Positions 1-9,296 are shown, numbered from the stretch's first letter. The stretch is DNA of 64,000 nt from Paenibacillus algorifonticola (GCF_000971975.1 NZ_LAQO01000008.1:124001-188000), one strand, 5' to 3'. Program-made: numbers and translations. Notes: generated by a model from the sequence alone, not told the origin.

Positions 1-1253
1 CGATCTGAAATGACGAGTGCCGACTGCTCGCCATGCTGTATCATCGCAACGCCAATGTAGCCGCCTTCCGCGGCGTGGCGCACGACATTTTGGAACAGAT
101 TGTCCAAAATACGGCGGAAACCTTCCTTGTCCACGCTCCAGACAAGCGGCTGCTCGGGCAATTCAATATCCACCGCTAGGCCCTCGCGCTCCCAAAGCGG
201 ATACCAGGAGGCTGCGCTTTCCCTGACAAGCCGAAGCACATCCTGCAACGCCAGCTCAAGCGGATACCGTCCACTGGTCATCAACGTATACGAGAGCAGA
301 TTTTCGATCAGGCTGCTGACCGTATCGATTTTATTTTCCAGCTGCTTCACCGTTTCCCGTCCCGACTGACTGAGCGGCTCCTTGTGCAGCGTATACAGCT
401 GACCGCCCATCACCGTCATCGGTGTTCGCAGATCATGTGATAAATTCGCAATTAGCTCCTTGCGCAGTTCCTCCTCTTCACGTTCCCGCTGCCTGCCCGC
501 TCTAAGCTGCAGGATCATTTCGTTAAAAGCGATTTCCAGCTGTCCAATCTCATCCTGCTTCTCCTGCTCCACCGGCAGCGGCAGCCCTTCCTCCCCCTGC
601 CTCGTCATAGCGGCCTGCAAACGCAGCAGGCGCCTGCGAATATGGCGGAAGAACAGCAGCGACAAAGCCACGAAAAACAGGAACACTAGGATTAAAAAAA
701 GAATATAAAAAGGGGCTTCGAAAATGAGCCGCGTGTTACTTTGCACAAGCGAACGCGGTAATTGCATCGCCATAAAGCCTTGACCAAGCGGCTTATCCCC
801 GATAAATGCTAAAACCGTAAACGTATCCGAGCCGGTATATTCCTTCATAAACTGGATGCTATCCTCATTCGACCAAATCGCTGGCAGTTCGATCTGCCCA
901 CCAAGCTCCAGCTTGGTCTCTCCCTCTCCATCGACCCAAAAGAAGGAAGCATCAGGATAGCGCTCCCGCAGCTTGTGCATCGTGTCACTGATGTGCTGGT
1001 TGGATGCACCGGAGAGCTCAGCCGCTTGCTGATGAAACATTTGCTCAATTTGACTGGTGTTGCCGTATTTGAGCTCCTGCATATCCTGCTGTTGAACGAA
1101 AACCCCCAGCAAATAATACAAAATCGTCGCCACTGGAAACACAATCGGCACAAACAGAAACGCCGATAAGATAATAAGCAAATATCTGGATTGCAGCGAT
1201 TGAAAAAAACGGCCACCTTTGCGTGCCCGCCGCTCTTTCTTATCCCGCTTCAC
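1..1253 (-). CDS. Sensor histidine kinase, 3' end outside the window
   Basis: Membrane histidine kinase that should phosphorylate the response regulator encoded just upstream. The GTG start shares four bases (GTGA) with the regulator's stop codon, so the two are translationally coupled; this start is not an ATG. Visible order: basic N-terminus, membrane helix about residues 24-50, an extracytoplasmic sensor of about 125 residues, second helix about 175-200, HAMP linker, then a HisKA helix with SHDLRTPM (His near residue 272) and the beginning of the HATPase domain with an N-box (DNLFQNVVRHA). The window edge cuts the ATPase domain, so the G boxes are not seen. The signal sensed cannot be told from the sequence. 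Confidence 0.9.
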   Translation of the reverse strand, partial: MKRDKKERRARKGGRFFQSLQSRYLLIILSAFLFVPIVFPVATILYYLLGVFVQQQDMQELKYGNTSQIEQMFHQQAAELSGASNQHISDTMHKLRERYPDASFFWVDGEGETKLELGGQIELPAIWSNEDSIQFMKEYTGSDTFTVLAFIGDKPLGQGFMAMQLPRSLVQSNTRLIFEAPFYILFLILVFLFFVALSLLFFRHIRRRLLRLQAAMTRQGEEGLPLPVEQEKQDEIGQLEIAFNEMILQLRAGRQREREEEELRKELIANLSHDLRTPMTVMGGQLYTLHKEPLSQSGRETVKQLENKIDTVSSLIENLLSYTLMTSGRYPLELALQDVLRLVRESAASWYPLWEREGLAVDIELPEQPLVWSVDKEGFRRILDNLFQNVVRHAAEGGYIGVAMIQHGEQSALVISD

Positions 1254-1924
1254 GGCTTCACCCGATATCCGATGCCCCGCACCGTTTCAATGATTTCGGG
1301 ATGAGCCGGGTCCTTCTCCAGCTTCTCGCGCAAATAGCGGATATGCACCATCAGCGTCTTGTCCCCTTCCAGGTAAGCTTCGCCCCATACGCCCTCGTAA
1401 ATTTGCTCCTTCGTCATAATCTGCCCCAAATGGCGCAGCAGATAAGAGAAAATTTGAAACTGCTTGCCCGTCAAAATCAGTTCTTCGCCAGTCTCCCGAT
1501 TTTCAATTCGGTTCTCCTGCTCATACACGAGCCAATGCTTCACCGCCAGCGGTTCAGCCGCAACGCTCGCAAAGCGGCGCAGCAGAACCTCGACCCTTGC
1601 CGTCAGCTCATCGGGATGAAAGGGCTTGGTCAAATAATCATCGGCAAATTGCAAGCCTTGCAGCTTGTCATCAATCGCTGTCCGCGCGGACAACATCAGA
1701 ATCGGCAGGCTCGGGTCGGCCTTTTTCAACCGCTGCCCAACCGTAAATCCATCCAGACCCGGCAGCATCACATCCAAAATCGCCAGCCCACAGCCTGCTG
1801 CCTCCTCCAGCGCCCGTTCACCGCTGGGCAGCCACAACACCTCATAGCCCTGCTCCTTCAAATGAACATAAACGAACTCCCCAATTTCTTTGTCATCCTC
1901 AATATATAAAAGCTTTACACTCAT
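1250..1924 (-). CDS. OmpR/PhoB-family response regulator
   Basis: DNA-binding response regulator of 224 residues, partner of the overlapping histidine kinase. The receiver domain shows the acidic pair E9-D10-D11, phospho-acceptor D51 (LDVMLPGLDG) and K100 (DDYLTKPF). A winged-helix output domain follows and ends with the typical ETVRGIGYRVKP tail. The ATG at 1924 is preferred because GGGAGGGG lies 7-8 bases before it; a TTG six codons upstream would start inside that ribosome site. The operon order is regulator then kinase. The target genes are not identifiable here. Confidence 0.93.
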   Translation of the reverse strand: MSVKLLYIEDDKEIGEFVYVHLKEQGYEVLWLPSGERALEEAAGCGLAILDVMLPGLDGFTVGQRLKKADPSLPILMLSARTAIDDKLQGLQFADDYLTKPFHPDELTARVEVLLRRFASVAAEPLAVKHWLVYEQENRIENRETGEELILTGKQFQIFSYLLRHLGQIMTKEQIYEGVWGEAYLEGDKTLMVHIRYLREKLEKDPAHPEIIETVRGIGYRVKP

Positions 1925-2120
1925 CGTGGATTCCCCTCCCAAGCTGCAGCACTTTGAAAATATTACCTAGCAATCTCATTCCATTCCTCAAGCTTTATAC
2001 GCATAAATTCATCCCCCTGATCGTTTGTATGTATATAGCTTCCATATTACCTTGTTCTTAGGGTTTGTAAAGAAGTTTAGCCAAACCAAGCTGACTCGTT
2101 ATTCTTACTTTAAATCGCAA

Positions 2121-2156
2121 AAAAGAACCAAAACCGCCTATGGCTCTGGTTCTTTT
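2121..2156 (-). terminator. Rho-independent terminator
   Basis: A 10-bp perfect stem (AAAAGAACCA/TGGTTCTTTT) with a 16-nt loop, followed on the minus strand by TTTTTTGCG. It lies after the SRPBCC gene and before the regulator/kinase operon. The rest of 1925-2239 holds no gene; it should contain the operon's promoter, which I could not assign. Confidence 0.75.
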
Positions 2157-2239
2157 CCGCTGAACGCGGATACATCCTTGCTTTTTTTGCAAAAAATGCC
2201 TCTACCGCTCTAACTCTTTATCCCATTACATTTGTGCGC

Positions 2240-2689
2240 TTACCAGCCAAAATCAAGCGTCTTGCCCGTCTCCGCCAGCGTCTTAATATTGCTGAGAATC
2301 ATCCACCAGCTCGCCTTCGTATTTTCATACGACGGATGGTCAGCCGGCCATTGATCGTTCACCAGCGTCAGCTTCGTGCAGCCGCCGACCTTCTCAAGCG
2401 ACAATGTAAGCCGCGTCTCCAGCTCCGCATGATTTTCACGGTATGAAGGCCCCGGATGCTCTGTACAGCTGAACAGCTCATTTGGCGTGAACTCCAGCAC
2501 CGTTCCGTATACATGCACAACCTCTTCGCCCTTCTCATTCGGGCCAATGTATTCATAACGGGCGCCTGGCTCAAAGGTCGAATGCAGCGTGCTGCCAAAA
2601 AAGATTTTGCGCGTGTTTTCCGGCTTCATGAACGCATTCCAAACATCCTCCGGCTCGGCATTAATATAAAAATCATATTTCAAATCCAT
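2240..2689 (-). CDS. SRPBCC (AHSA1/START-like) domain protein
   Basis: Soluble protein of 149 residues with a single SRPBCC fold, the hydrophobic-cavity fold of Aha1-like and polyketide-cyclase-like proteins. Family-typical features are the start DLKYDFYINAEPEDVWNAF, a mid-region TxFEPGARYEY segment, and the C-terminal WPADHPSYENTKASWWMILSNIKTLAETG helix region. The ATG at 2689 is chosen because GAAGGAG lies about 8 bases upstream; the longer open frame starts within the ribosome site. Members bind small lipophilic ligands or act in stress responses; the ligand is unknown. It sits alone between a terminator and an insertion element. Confidence 0.8.
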   Translation of the reverse strand: MDLKYDFYINAEPEDVWNAFMKPENTRKIFFGSTLHSTFEPGARYEYIGPNEKGEEVVHVYGTVLEFTPNELFSCTEHPGPSYRENHAELETRLTLSLEKVGGCTKLTLVNDQWPADHPSYENTKASWWMILSNIKTLAETGKTLDFGW

Positions 2690-2765
2690 ACCTACACTCC
2701 TTCGCAATCGTGAATGGGCTGACCTTTTTACTTATATTGCTAGTATGCTTGGCTATGTTGAACGC

Positions 2766-2798
2766 TCCCACCACTTAGCTAACGCTTGAAGTGGGGGA
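2766..2798 (-). repeat. Right-end hairpin of the IS200/IS605 element, probable omega-RNA 3' part
   Basis: Imperfect palindrome: ten base pairs (TCCC-CCACTT with AAGTGG-GGGA), one bulged A at 2770, plus an inner AGC/GCT stem with a TAAC loop. This is the classic right-end structure of IS605/IS1341 elements. In known TnpB systems the right end is transcribed as the guide RNA scaffold, so the guide would be the roughly 16-20 bases after the boundary, at 2757 downward. Confidence 0.7.
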
Positions 2799-2909
2799 TT
2801 CTTGGGTAGTTGCTCTTACGAAGCAAAATTAACCAAGCGATCCCTGCGGTTCCCGCAGTTTTCGCAGGAAATCTGCTATTGCAGTTCCCACAGTTCATGG
2901 TGTTGTAGT

Positions 2910-3998
2910 TTATACTGCAACGTCTTTTATATTTTGTGCGGCATTTTCATCCCGATCATGAACGGTACCACATGGAGGGCATTCCCACTGTCGCACACTA
3001 AGGTTTTTCACTTCTTTATGGATGAATCCACACACATGACACGTTTGGCTCGTTGGAGCAAATGTGTCTGCGAACTTCACGGTGCGTCCGTACCACTGCG
3101 ATTTATACGATAACTGACGTTCGAATTCACCCCAGGCCGCATCGCTAATGGATTTGGCTAACTTATGGTTTTTAAGCATGTTTGTCACTTTTAAGTCTTC
3201 GATACTGATCGTTTGGTTTTCACGAATCAGCTGCGTTGTGAGTTGATGCAAAAAATCATGACGAACATTTGCAATTTTTTCATGAATTTGAGCTACTTTA
3301 TTTTTAGCTTTTTGCCAATTAGAGCCGCCTTTTGAGCGACGAGCCATGCGGCGTTGCCACATCGCCAATCTGTTTTCGTGCTTTCGAAACGCTTTAGGAT
3401 TGGCAACCCGCATGCCATCGGAGCATACAGCAAACGCTTTGAGTCCTAAGTCAATACCGATATGTTTGTCGGTTTGCGGCAAAGGTTGAACCTCGACTTC
3501 ACAGACGATAGATGCGAAATACTTTCCTGCCGCATTCCGCCTAACCGTTGCAGATAGAATGCGTCCTTCTGTCGCCTTGGAGTTGGCAAAGCGTAGCCAG
3601 CCCAATTTCGGAAGCTTGAGTTGATCCCCTTCGATAGCCAAATTGCCATTCGTATATTTAGTGGTGTAGCTTTGAACAGGATGCTTACGGCTCTTGAAAC
3701 GTGGAGCTTGATTTTGTTTCTTAATGAATCGATCAAAGCTATCCGCCACGTTTCGAACTGCCGATTGCAACGCAATACTATCGAAAAATTTCAACCACTC
3801 ATGTGCTTGTTTTAAGGCAGGAAGTTGGGTGGCACAAGTGTTGTAGGATAATCCTTTGCCTGTTGCCGTATAGGTATCATTCCATAAGCCCAAGAAATGA
3901 TTGTATACAAAACGGCAACAGCCAAACATCTGATGAATCAGAGTTTGTTGTTTTTCATTCGGATAGATCCGATATTTATAAGCTTTATGCACCAACAC
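2910..3998 (-). CDS. tnpB: TnpB, RNA-guided endonuclease of IS200/IS605 elements
   Basis: TnpB (362 residues) is an RNA-guided DNA nuclease, an ancestor-type relative of Cas12. The N-terminal HTH begins [13 protein letters not shown]. The RuvC catalytic residues all appear present: Asp in GIDLGLKAF (about 183), Glu in ISIEDLKV (about 267) and Asp in [11 protein letters not shown] (about 350). A zinc ribbon uses CHVC and CPPC (Cys 320, 323, 340, 343). GGAGG lies 8 bases before the GTG at 3998, which I prefer to the GTG at 4007. The frame is intact and of normal length, so the protein could be active. An extended -10 (TGCTATAAT) lies upstream on the minus strand near 4038-4030. Confidence 0.93.
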   Translation of the reverse strand: MLVHKAYKYRIYPNEKQQTLIHQMFGCCRFVYNHFLGLWNDTYTATGKGLSYNTCATQLPALKQAHEWLKFFDSIALQSAVRNVADSFDRFIKKQNQAPRFKSRKHPVQSYTTKYTNGNLAIEGDQLKLPKLGWLRFANSKATEGRILSATVRRNAAGKYFASIVCEVEVQPLPQTDKHIGIDLGLKAFAVCSDGMRVANPKAFRKHENRLAMWQRRMARRSKGGSNWQKAKNKVAQIHEKIANVRHDFLHQLTTQLIRENQTISIEDLKVTNMLKNHKLAKSISDAAWGEFERQLSYKSQWYGRTVKFADTFAPTSQTCHVCGFIHKEVKNLSVRQWECPPCGTVHDRDENAAQNIKDVAV

Positions 3999-4192
3999 GC
4001 CACCCACCTCCTTCCATATATGTTATTATAATTATAGCACATCTGTTCGTACAAAATGCACAAACTGCCGATTCATCTCCTCCCTATAGAGGAAAGAGTC
4101 TTCTCAGCTTTTGTTGATAAAATTATTATAATGTGCAAGCAGCAGCATGTATTGTAAAAACGCGACAACGACAATGGACTGCGGAGGAATCT

Positions 4193-5008
4193 ATGATGAG
4201 CGCAAGCATGCAACGACCGAGTATGGGCCTTCTCCATTTGCAGGAGGGGGAGAAAAATTTTCAGCTTACGCGTTACGCGCCTTCCGAGGATATTGCTTTT
4301 TTCGTCAAGCATTTCTGGATCGTCAGCTGGGACTTGTCTGAGCAGAAACAATATTTGCAGGAAGTTGTGCCTAACCCTTGCGTGAACCTTATTGTTCAGC
4401 AGGGAAGAAGCGGTATTTTCGGCGCAGCCAAGCAGAAGTATAGTTATCTCGTTGAAGGCAAAGGCTGCGTGTTCGGGGCAAAATTTCGCCCTGGCGGCTT
4501 CTATCCTTTTATGCAGCAGCCGGTGTCCGCTCTAGCTGATCGCCCGCTGGACATCCGTGATATTTTCGATGTTGATGGGCCAGCCATGGAGGAACTGCTG
4601 CTGTCACAGGAAGGGGAAGCGGCGATGATCGAGCTTGCCGAGCGCTTCATTAAACCGAAGCTGCCCGTACAGGATGAGTCGGTCACGCTCATTAATCAGA
4701 TGGTCGATTGGATTATGGCACAGCGCGACGTTACGAAGGTCGACCAGCTATGTGCGGCTTTTCATATCAACAAAAGAACGCTGCAGCGTTTATTCGATCA
4801 ATATGTCGGCGTTACGCCAAAATGGGTCATTCAGCTGTATCGGCTGCAAAATGCGGCTGAAACGCTGGATCGCAGTCCTAGCCACGATTGGACGCAGCTG
4901 TCGCTTGAGCTTGGCTACCACGACCAATCGCATTTTATTAAAGATTTTAAAGCCGTTATCGGCGTCACGCCAGAACAATATGCCAGCAATAGCAATAGGA
5001 AATCATAA
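4193..5008 (+). CDS. AraC-family transcriptional regulator with DUF6597-like N-terminus
   Basis: Regulator of about 271 residues. The N-terminal half resembles the DUF6597 ligand-binding module of AraC proteins (VVPNPCVNLIVQQG followed by GAKFRPGGFYPF). The C-terminal AraC HTH pair covers roughly residues 185-265, with INKRTLQRLFDQYVGVTPKW and LSLELGYHDQSHFIKDFK. Two adjacent ATGs (4193 and 4196) follow GGAGG at 4183-4187; either may be used, and the open frame extending 20 codons further upstream is probably untranslated. It stands alone, convergent with the reductase gene, so its target is not obvious. Confidence 0.88.
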   Translation: MMSASMQRPSMGLLHLQEGEKNFQLTRYAPSEDIAFFVKHFWIVSWDLSEQKQYLQEVVPNPCVNLIVQQGRSGIFGAAKQKYSYLVEGKGCVFGAKFRPGGFYPFMQQPVSALADRPLDIRDIFDVDGPAMEELLLSQEGEAAMIELAERFIKPKLPVQDESVTLINQMVDWIMAQRDVTKVDQLCAAFHINKRTLQRLFDQYVGVTPKWVIQLYRLQNAAETLDRSPSHDWTQLSLELGYHDQSHFIKDFKAVIGVTPEQYASNSNRKS

Positions 5009-5128
5009 ACGGCTTTTTGCCCTCCAAGTGAAAAAACAAGGTAGCCAAACTAGCCAATGATAATAGAATGATGCTGAATACGATTTTATGGATCGCTCGA
5101 ACCGGTATTGTCTTATTCGACCATGGCA

Positions 5129-5995
5129 TCAATCAAGTCGTTGCTGTTCCAGCACGAAGTTCAAAATATCGTCTGGAGACTTATCGCCTTTCTCAAATCG
5201 CAGATGCAGCGCCTTGGTCGCTTTTGCTTCCGTCCAATCGTTCGCTTCCGCGAGCAGCAGGCAGGCTTTAAAGTATTTCTCGTAAAACGCGCTTTGCTGC
5301 TCGTGTGCTGCTTGAATCACTTCCTTGCTAAGGTGGGACCCTGTTAATTCCGGACCGCGTTCCGGGCTCGCCGCAGCGAGCGCCTGTTGCACCCCTGATA
5401 CATCAAGATCGACGCAATAGACCGGCTTGCCCGGTTGCAGGCGCCAAGACTCATCCAAACCGCCGGCATCGACGGGGTCGAACCCTACCTGATCGACCAG
5501 TTTGAAAACAATGGCTTTCGCCGCGGAATCGTCTCCGGCGACAGGCAGGGCCAGACGGCCCGGGGTTCCCGCCGGCACACCCCAAGTCAAGTTATACCAC
5601 GGGGTCGCATTGAATGCCTTAATGACCGGGCGTTTAATTTGCTGCTCCACCCAACGGCTTTCGGGAAGGCCTTTTTCGATCTCCTCGATCACGCCGTCGC
5701 GATGCATAAATGGATAATAGTTGTTCGTATCAATGACGACCACGCTCGGAGCGGCCTTGTCCAGAAATCCAGACGGCAGGCTCGGAATTCGTTTTATCGG
5801 GATAGAGATGATCACGACCTCCGCACCTTCGGCAACGTCCTGAATTGTTGCCAGCTTCGCCCCTGTCTCTTGCGCCAAATTTTGCAGGGCTTGAGCATTG
5901 CCGGAATTGGCGATGGCAACAGCATGCCCCCATTTCGTAAATTGTCTGGCGAGGTTCCCCCCGATACGTCCTGTTCCGATGATAGCGATCTTCAT
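5129..5995 (-). CDS. F420-dependent-type NADP oxidoreductase (Rossmann fold)
   Basis: Protein of 288 residues with an N-terminal dinucleotide-binding loop (IIGTGRIGGNLA, residues 5-16), then a segment typical of NADP-F420 oxidoreductase-like proteins (AEVVIISIPIKRIPSLP) and KAFNATPWYNL. The family transfers hydride between NADP(H) and a deazaflavin or other acceptor; the true acceptor is unknown in a Firmicute, where F420 is rare. It is divergent from a TetR gene, now broken, with a strong inverted repeat between them, so it was probably that repressor's target. The C-terminal extension after about residue 200 is less typical. Confidence 0.8.
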   Translation of the reverse strand: MKIAIIGTGRIGGNLARQFTKWGHAVAIANSGNAQALQNLAQETGAKLATIQDVAEGAEVVIISIPIKRIPSLPSGFLDKAAPSVVVIDTNNYYPFMHRDGVIEEIEKGLPESRWVEQQIKRPVIKAFNATPWYNLTWGVPAGTPGRLALPVAGDDSAAKAIVFKLVDQVGFDPVDAGGLDESWRLQPGKPVYCVDLDVSGVQQALAAASPERGPELTGSHLSKEVIQAAHEQQSAFYEKYFKACLLLAEANDWTEAKATKALHLRFEKGDKSPDDILNFVLEQQRLD

Positions 5996-6046
5996 ATTGT
6001 TAAACCTTCCTTTCGCCCAATTTGGCTTATTTGCTGTTCCGGAACC

Positions 6047-6084
6047 TAAAAGTGACCACAGTCAGTGTACTGCGGTCACTTTTA
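6047..6084. promoter_or_regulatory. 38-nt inverted repeat, probable TetR operator
   Basis: TAAAAGTGACC-A-CAGT, a six-base centre, then ACTG-C-GGTCACTTTTA: arms of 16 bases with one mismatch. It lies between the divergent reductase gene and the TetR pseudogene, the usual position of an autoregulatory TetR operator. Confidence 0.65.
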
Positions 6085-6204
6085 AATATCAATCCTTCGT
6101 TGCCAGACTATATGCTTTGACATCGACAAAAAAAATGCATTATAGTTATAGATGTTCATTGGACGAATGGGAAGTTGACCTTGAACCTACAGAGGAGGGA
6201 AGAC

Positions 6205-6816
6205 ATGAAAACGGCGGAAACGAAGCGGTAACTCAAGGGGAAACAAACGAAAAAGAAAATATTTTCTGTAGCCAAAGAGCTCATTTTAGCCAAAGGCTAC
6301 AACCAGGTTACAGTAGACGAAATCTGCGCGAAATGTGGCCTTTCCAAAGGTGCTTTTTACATTCATTACAAGTCGAAAGAGGCTATTGTCAAACAATTAT
6401 ACCGCGATGATATCAGCGAATATATAAATGAACAATTCCAGCAGTATGCAAGCGAACATCCAGCAGCTGCCCCGATAGACAAGCTGAAAGCCTTTGTTGT
6501 CATCGCTTTAAGCTTTTCGTCGGTCGCAGGAGCAGAATTGGCGAAACTGGCGCATATCGTCAATTTGTCCTCGACATCGCCGGACGACTCCTCTTATTTG
6601 GCGGACTGTTTGAAGCCGGAGCTGCTGTATGAAATCGTGGACGAAGGGCTATCCCGATCGCTGTTCACCGGCGAATTGTCCAGAGAAGAAATCGTAAATT
6701 ATTTATACACCTATATCACGGGAGCTTTGGTCACCTGGTGCCAATCCGACTCTGCCTACGATATCGTGAAAACGGAAGAGAAATCGGTGGAAGTGCTTGT
6801 ACGAGGCCTTCAATGA
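6205..6816 (+). pseudogene. TetR-family regulator interrupted by an in-frame stop at codon 9
   Basis: A TetR reading frame of about 204 codons begins at ATG 6205 behind a perfect GAGGAGGG site (6192-6199). It reads MKTAETKR and then meets TAA at 6229-6231; the same frame continues without break through an intact HTH (VTVDEICAKCGLSKGAFYIHYKSKE) and ligand domain to 6816. A single C-to-T change from CAA would explain the stop. No ATG, GTG or TTG restores the HTH; the next usable start (TTG 6538) lies after it. Unless read through or a sequencing error, no functional repressor is made. Confidence 0.8.
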
Positions 6817-7042
6817 CCGATATGAGTCAGGGAATCCCCTCTCCAACTGGATATGTCATAACAACACCCCGCAAGTGATGTATCCTACGAAAGTGCTCCC
6901 CGTTAATGAAACAAGGATAAAACACCTCCAAGTTGTACGATTATTTTACAATAGTCGTATTTCCAACTTAAAGGCGCTTTATCCTAGAGTGAATTTTTCA
7001 TACAAGCGCGTAATTCATCCACTTTTTTGTAAAAGTGTTGAG

Positions 7043-7936
7043 TTATTGCAAATCAGCCGACTGCTGCTCATTTTCAACAAATGCAATAAACCGCTTGGCA
7101 GCCGGAGAAATATGACGATCCTCCCTCCACTTTAAGCCTATTTCCCAATACCAGCCATCATCAGTAATCGGAATCCAAACAAGTTCGTTTAACATCAATC
7201 CCATAGTCTTAGGCAGGACAGATACACCAAGATTTGACTTAACAAAGCCGGCTACTGTGATTAAGTCCTCGGCTTCATACGCCGAATCAAGTACAAAACC
7301 AGTATGTTGGAAACGCGACATAATCGTCGCTTTTAATCCGCAATTGTTTTTCAAACCAATGAATGGTTCGCCCGAAAGCTCTGCCAAACTCAATGCTGAT
7401 CGATTCGCTAAATGGTGCTGGGAGGATACAACAATATACAAGGGGACCTTCTGGATAATCATCCATTTATGATTGTCTAAAGTAGATTCCTTCGATGTAA
7501 TCATAAGATCCGAATGTCCTTGTTCCAAATGTTCATCTATATCTCCAAGATTCCCTTGTGTCAATTCAAAGCGAACTTTGGGATAGTCTAATTGATAGCT
7601 GCGGACTAAATGGGGGATTAAGTCAACACCAAGGATATTGAGATAGGATAAAGTAATAACGCCCGTATCCGGGTTAGACCATTCTTCGATTTCTTTTATG
7701 CCGCTTTCAATGTTTTGCAAGGCTTTGCCGATCCATTTAGAGAACATGGCGCCATTACGGTTCAGCTTCACATTTCGTCCATTACGCTCAAACAAGGGAG
7801 CCCCGATTTCGTTCTCAAGCTTGGCAATCGCATGACTTAGCGCTGGCTGGGTAATACCGAGTGTCTTTGAAGCCATCGTCATGTGTTCTAAGCGTGCAAC
7901 CGTCATAAAGTACTCTAATTGTGTAAGCTCCATCAT
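7043..7936 (-). CDS. LysR-family transcriptional regulator
   Basis: LysR regulator of 297 residues. The N-terminal winged helix (QLEYFMTVARLEHMTMASKTLGITQPALSHAIAKLE in outline, residues 6-42) is followed by the linker helix and a periplasmic-binding-like effector domain. Two adjacent ATGs (7936, 7933) follow AAGAAGG. It is divergent from the SDR gene at 8110 across an AT-rich 173-bp gap, the usual arrangement of a LysR protein and its target. The inducer is unknown. The 226 bp between this gene's end and the TetR pseudogene contain no gene; I see only a weak interrupted inverted repeat near 6930-6975. Confidence 0.92.
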   Translation of the reverse strand: MMELTQLEYFMTVARLEHMTMASKTLGITQPALSHAIAKLENEIGAPLFERNGRNVKLNRNGAMFSKWIGKALQNIESGIKEIEEWSNPDTGVITLSYLNILGVDLIPHLVRSYQLDYPKVRFELTQGNLGDIDEHLEQGHSDLMITSKESTLDNHKWMIIQKVPLYIVVSSQHHLANRSALSLAELSGEPFIGLKNNCGLKATIMSRFQHTGFVLDSAYEAEDLITVAGFVKSNLGVSVLPKTMGLMLNELVWIPITDDGWYWEIGLKWREDRHISPAAKRFIAFVENEQQSADLQ

Positions 7937-8109
7937 ATGACCTTCTTTATATTAATATTATTCATCATTTTCATTATTATAATAGATTGGACTTTATAAA
8001 AGAGTCAAGTGTACTATTATATCTAGCTCCTCTTGAACATCGCATAACCGTTTAAGGGACTGAGCGCTGAACAAGCGGATTCGGTTATCCATCATAAGGA
8101 GGAATAGAT

Positions 8110-8904
8110 ATGAGTAGAACATTTGAGTACTCGGCAACAGAATTTAAAGGCAAGAAAGTGCTTGTAACTGGCGGTACAAAAGGAATGGGACAAGCTGTTG
8201 TGAAGAGGCTAGCAAGCAGCGGGGCCACTGTCTTGACAACAGCCCGTTCCGTATCTGCTGACATGCCCGCTTCGGTTAAATTTGTTCAAGCCGATATTGC
8301 GTCACCTGCAGGAGTAGAGCAAGTGATCGCAGCAGTGAAAGAACAGCTTGGCGGTATCGATATTATTGTCCATTGTGTAGGCGGATCATCTACTCCACCA
8401 GGAGGCGCACTTGTCCTTAGCGATGAAGATTGGCTGCAGGCATTAAATTGGAATCTTCTGGCCGCAGTGAGGCTTGATCGCGGCTTAACTCCACTCATGT
8501 TGGAAAATAAATCAGGTGTTATTCTTCATTTCACCTCAATCCAAAGAAGATTGCCTCTTTATGAAACTACATTAGCTTATGCAGCAGCTAAAGCTGCTCT
8601 CGCTAATTACAGCAAAGGGCTGTCTAATGAATTTTCTCCCCGTGGTATTCGTATTAATTCATTGTCTCCTGGTTTTATTCAGACTGAGGCAGCAGATGCG
8701 TTGATTGAGCGGATGGCAACTGCAACGGGAAGCAGAGAAAGTGCGCTTCAGCAGCTTATGGATTCGCTCGGAGGCATTCCAATTGGCCGGCCAGGATTTC
8801 CTGAAGAAGTCGCTGAGTTGGTTGCATTTTTGGTTTCTGACCGTGCAGCATCCATTACAGGAAGCGAATATGTCATTGATGGCGGAACCATTCCTACCGT
8901 TTAA
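8110..8904 (+). CDS. SDR-family oxidoreductase
   Basis: Classical short-chain dehydrogenase/reductase of 264 residues. It shows the cofactor loop TGGTKGMG (about residues 20-27), the HCVGG turn in place of NNAG, catalytic Ser in HFTSIQ, and Tyr/Lys in AYAAAKAA, followed by PGFIQTE and a C-terminal DGG. Arg and Ser after the first loop suggest NADP preference (TTARSV). GGAGG precedes the ATG at the right distance. It is followed after 29 bases by an NTF2-like gene, probably one transcript, controlled by the divergent LysR. The substrate is not predictable. Confidence 0.93.
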   Translation: MSRTFEYSATEFKGKKVLVTGGTKGMGQAVVKRLASSGATVLTTARSVSADMPASVKFVQADIASPAGVEQVIAAVKEQLGGIDIIVHCVGGSSTPPGGALVLSDEDWLQALNWNLLAAVRLDRGLTPLMLENKSGVILHFTSIQRRLPLYETTLAYAAAKAALANYSKGLSNEFSPRGIRINSLSPGFIQTEAADALIERMATATGSRESALQQLMDSLGGIPIGRPGFPEEVAELVAFLVSDRAASITGSEYVIDGGTIPTV

Positions 8905-8933
8905 TTATTCAAACTAACTAAGGGGGAGAAACA

Positions 8934-9296
8934 ATGGAAATCATTCAAATTCCTACTGTGATCCGTAAATATATGGATGCATCGAATAAGCCCGATCCGG
9001 AAGCATTTATAAATTGCTTTTCAGAAGATGCCGTTGTGTTGGATGAAGGAAAAAAGCGGATTGGCAAAAAAGAGATTAAAAAATGGAGTGATCAATACCA
9101 TTTTGGAGCAAACGTAACGTTAGAGCCTAAAGCAGTAAAAGAAAATAAGGATGAGGTTATTGTAACATGCAAGGTGGAAGGAACTTACGACAAAACAGGG
9201 TTACCCGATCCGTTATTACTCGATTATCATTTCCGTATTGTAGATGATAAAATTGTGAGCTTATCCATTTTTCTAAACGATCACAAAAGAGCTTAA
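8934..9296 (+). CDS. NTF2/SnoaL-like small protein
   Basis: Protein of 120 residues with the cone-shaped NTF2-like fold: a helix with YMDASNKPDPEAFINCF, then FSEDAVVLDEGKKRIGKKEI, then beta strands ending in FRIVDDKIVSLSIF. Such proteins include SnoaL-type isomerases and many uncharacterised partners of SDR enzymes. GGGGGAG lies just before the ATG. It is co-directional with and close to the SDR gene, and the transcript ends at the strong hairpin at 9386-9431. Function beyond the fold is unknown. Confidence 0.8.
   Translation: MEIIQIPTVIRKYMDASNKPDPEAFINCFSEDAVVLDEGKKRIGKKEIKKWSDQYHFGANVTLEPKAVKENKDEVIVTCKVEGTYDKTGLPDPLLLDYHFRIVDDKIVSLSIFLNDHKRA

Larger units (their letters stand above)
2758..4116 (-). 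mobile_element. IS200/IS605-family element encoding only TnpB
   Basis: The element carries tnpB and no TnpA transposase. Its right end is the subterminal hairpin at 2766-2798, followed on the minus strand by TTCAAC; the TCAA at 2761-2758 matches the right-end cleavage tetranucleotide known for IS608, so I place the right boundary at 2758. At the left, minus-strand hairpin TCCTC-TATAGG-GAGGA (4093-4078) and a TTTAT at 4121-4117 suggest a left boundary near 4116. Both boundaries are inferred, the left one weakly. Without TnpA it would need a transposase supplied in trans to move. Confidence 0.65.

Noticed and set aside
6930-6975. Interrupted inverted repeat AAGTTG...CAACTT
   Set aside because: Long loop and no T run; no clear function.
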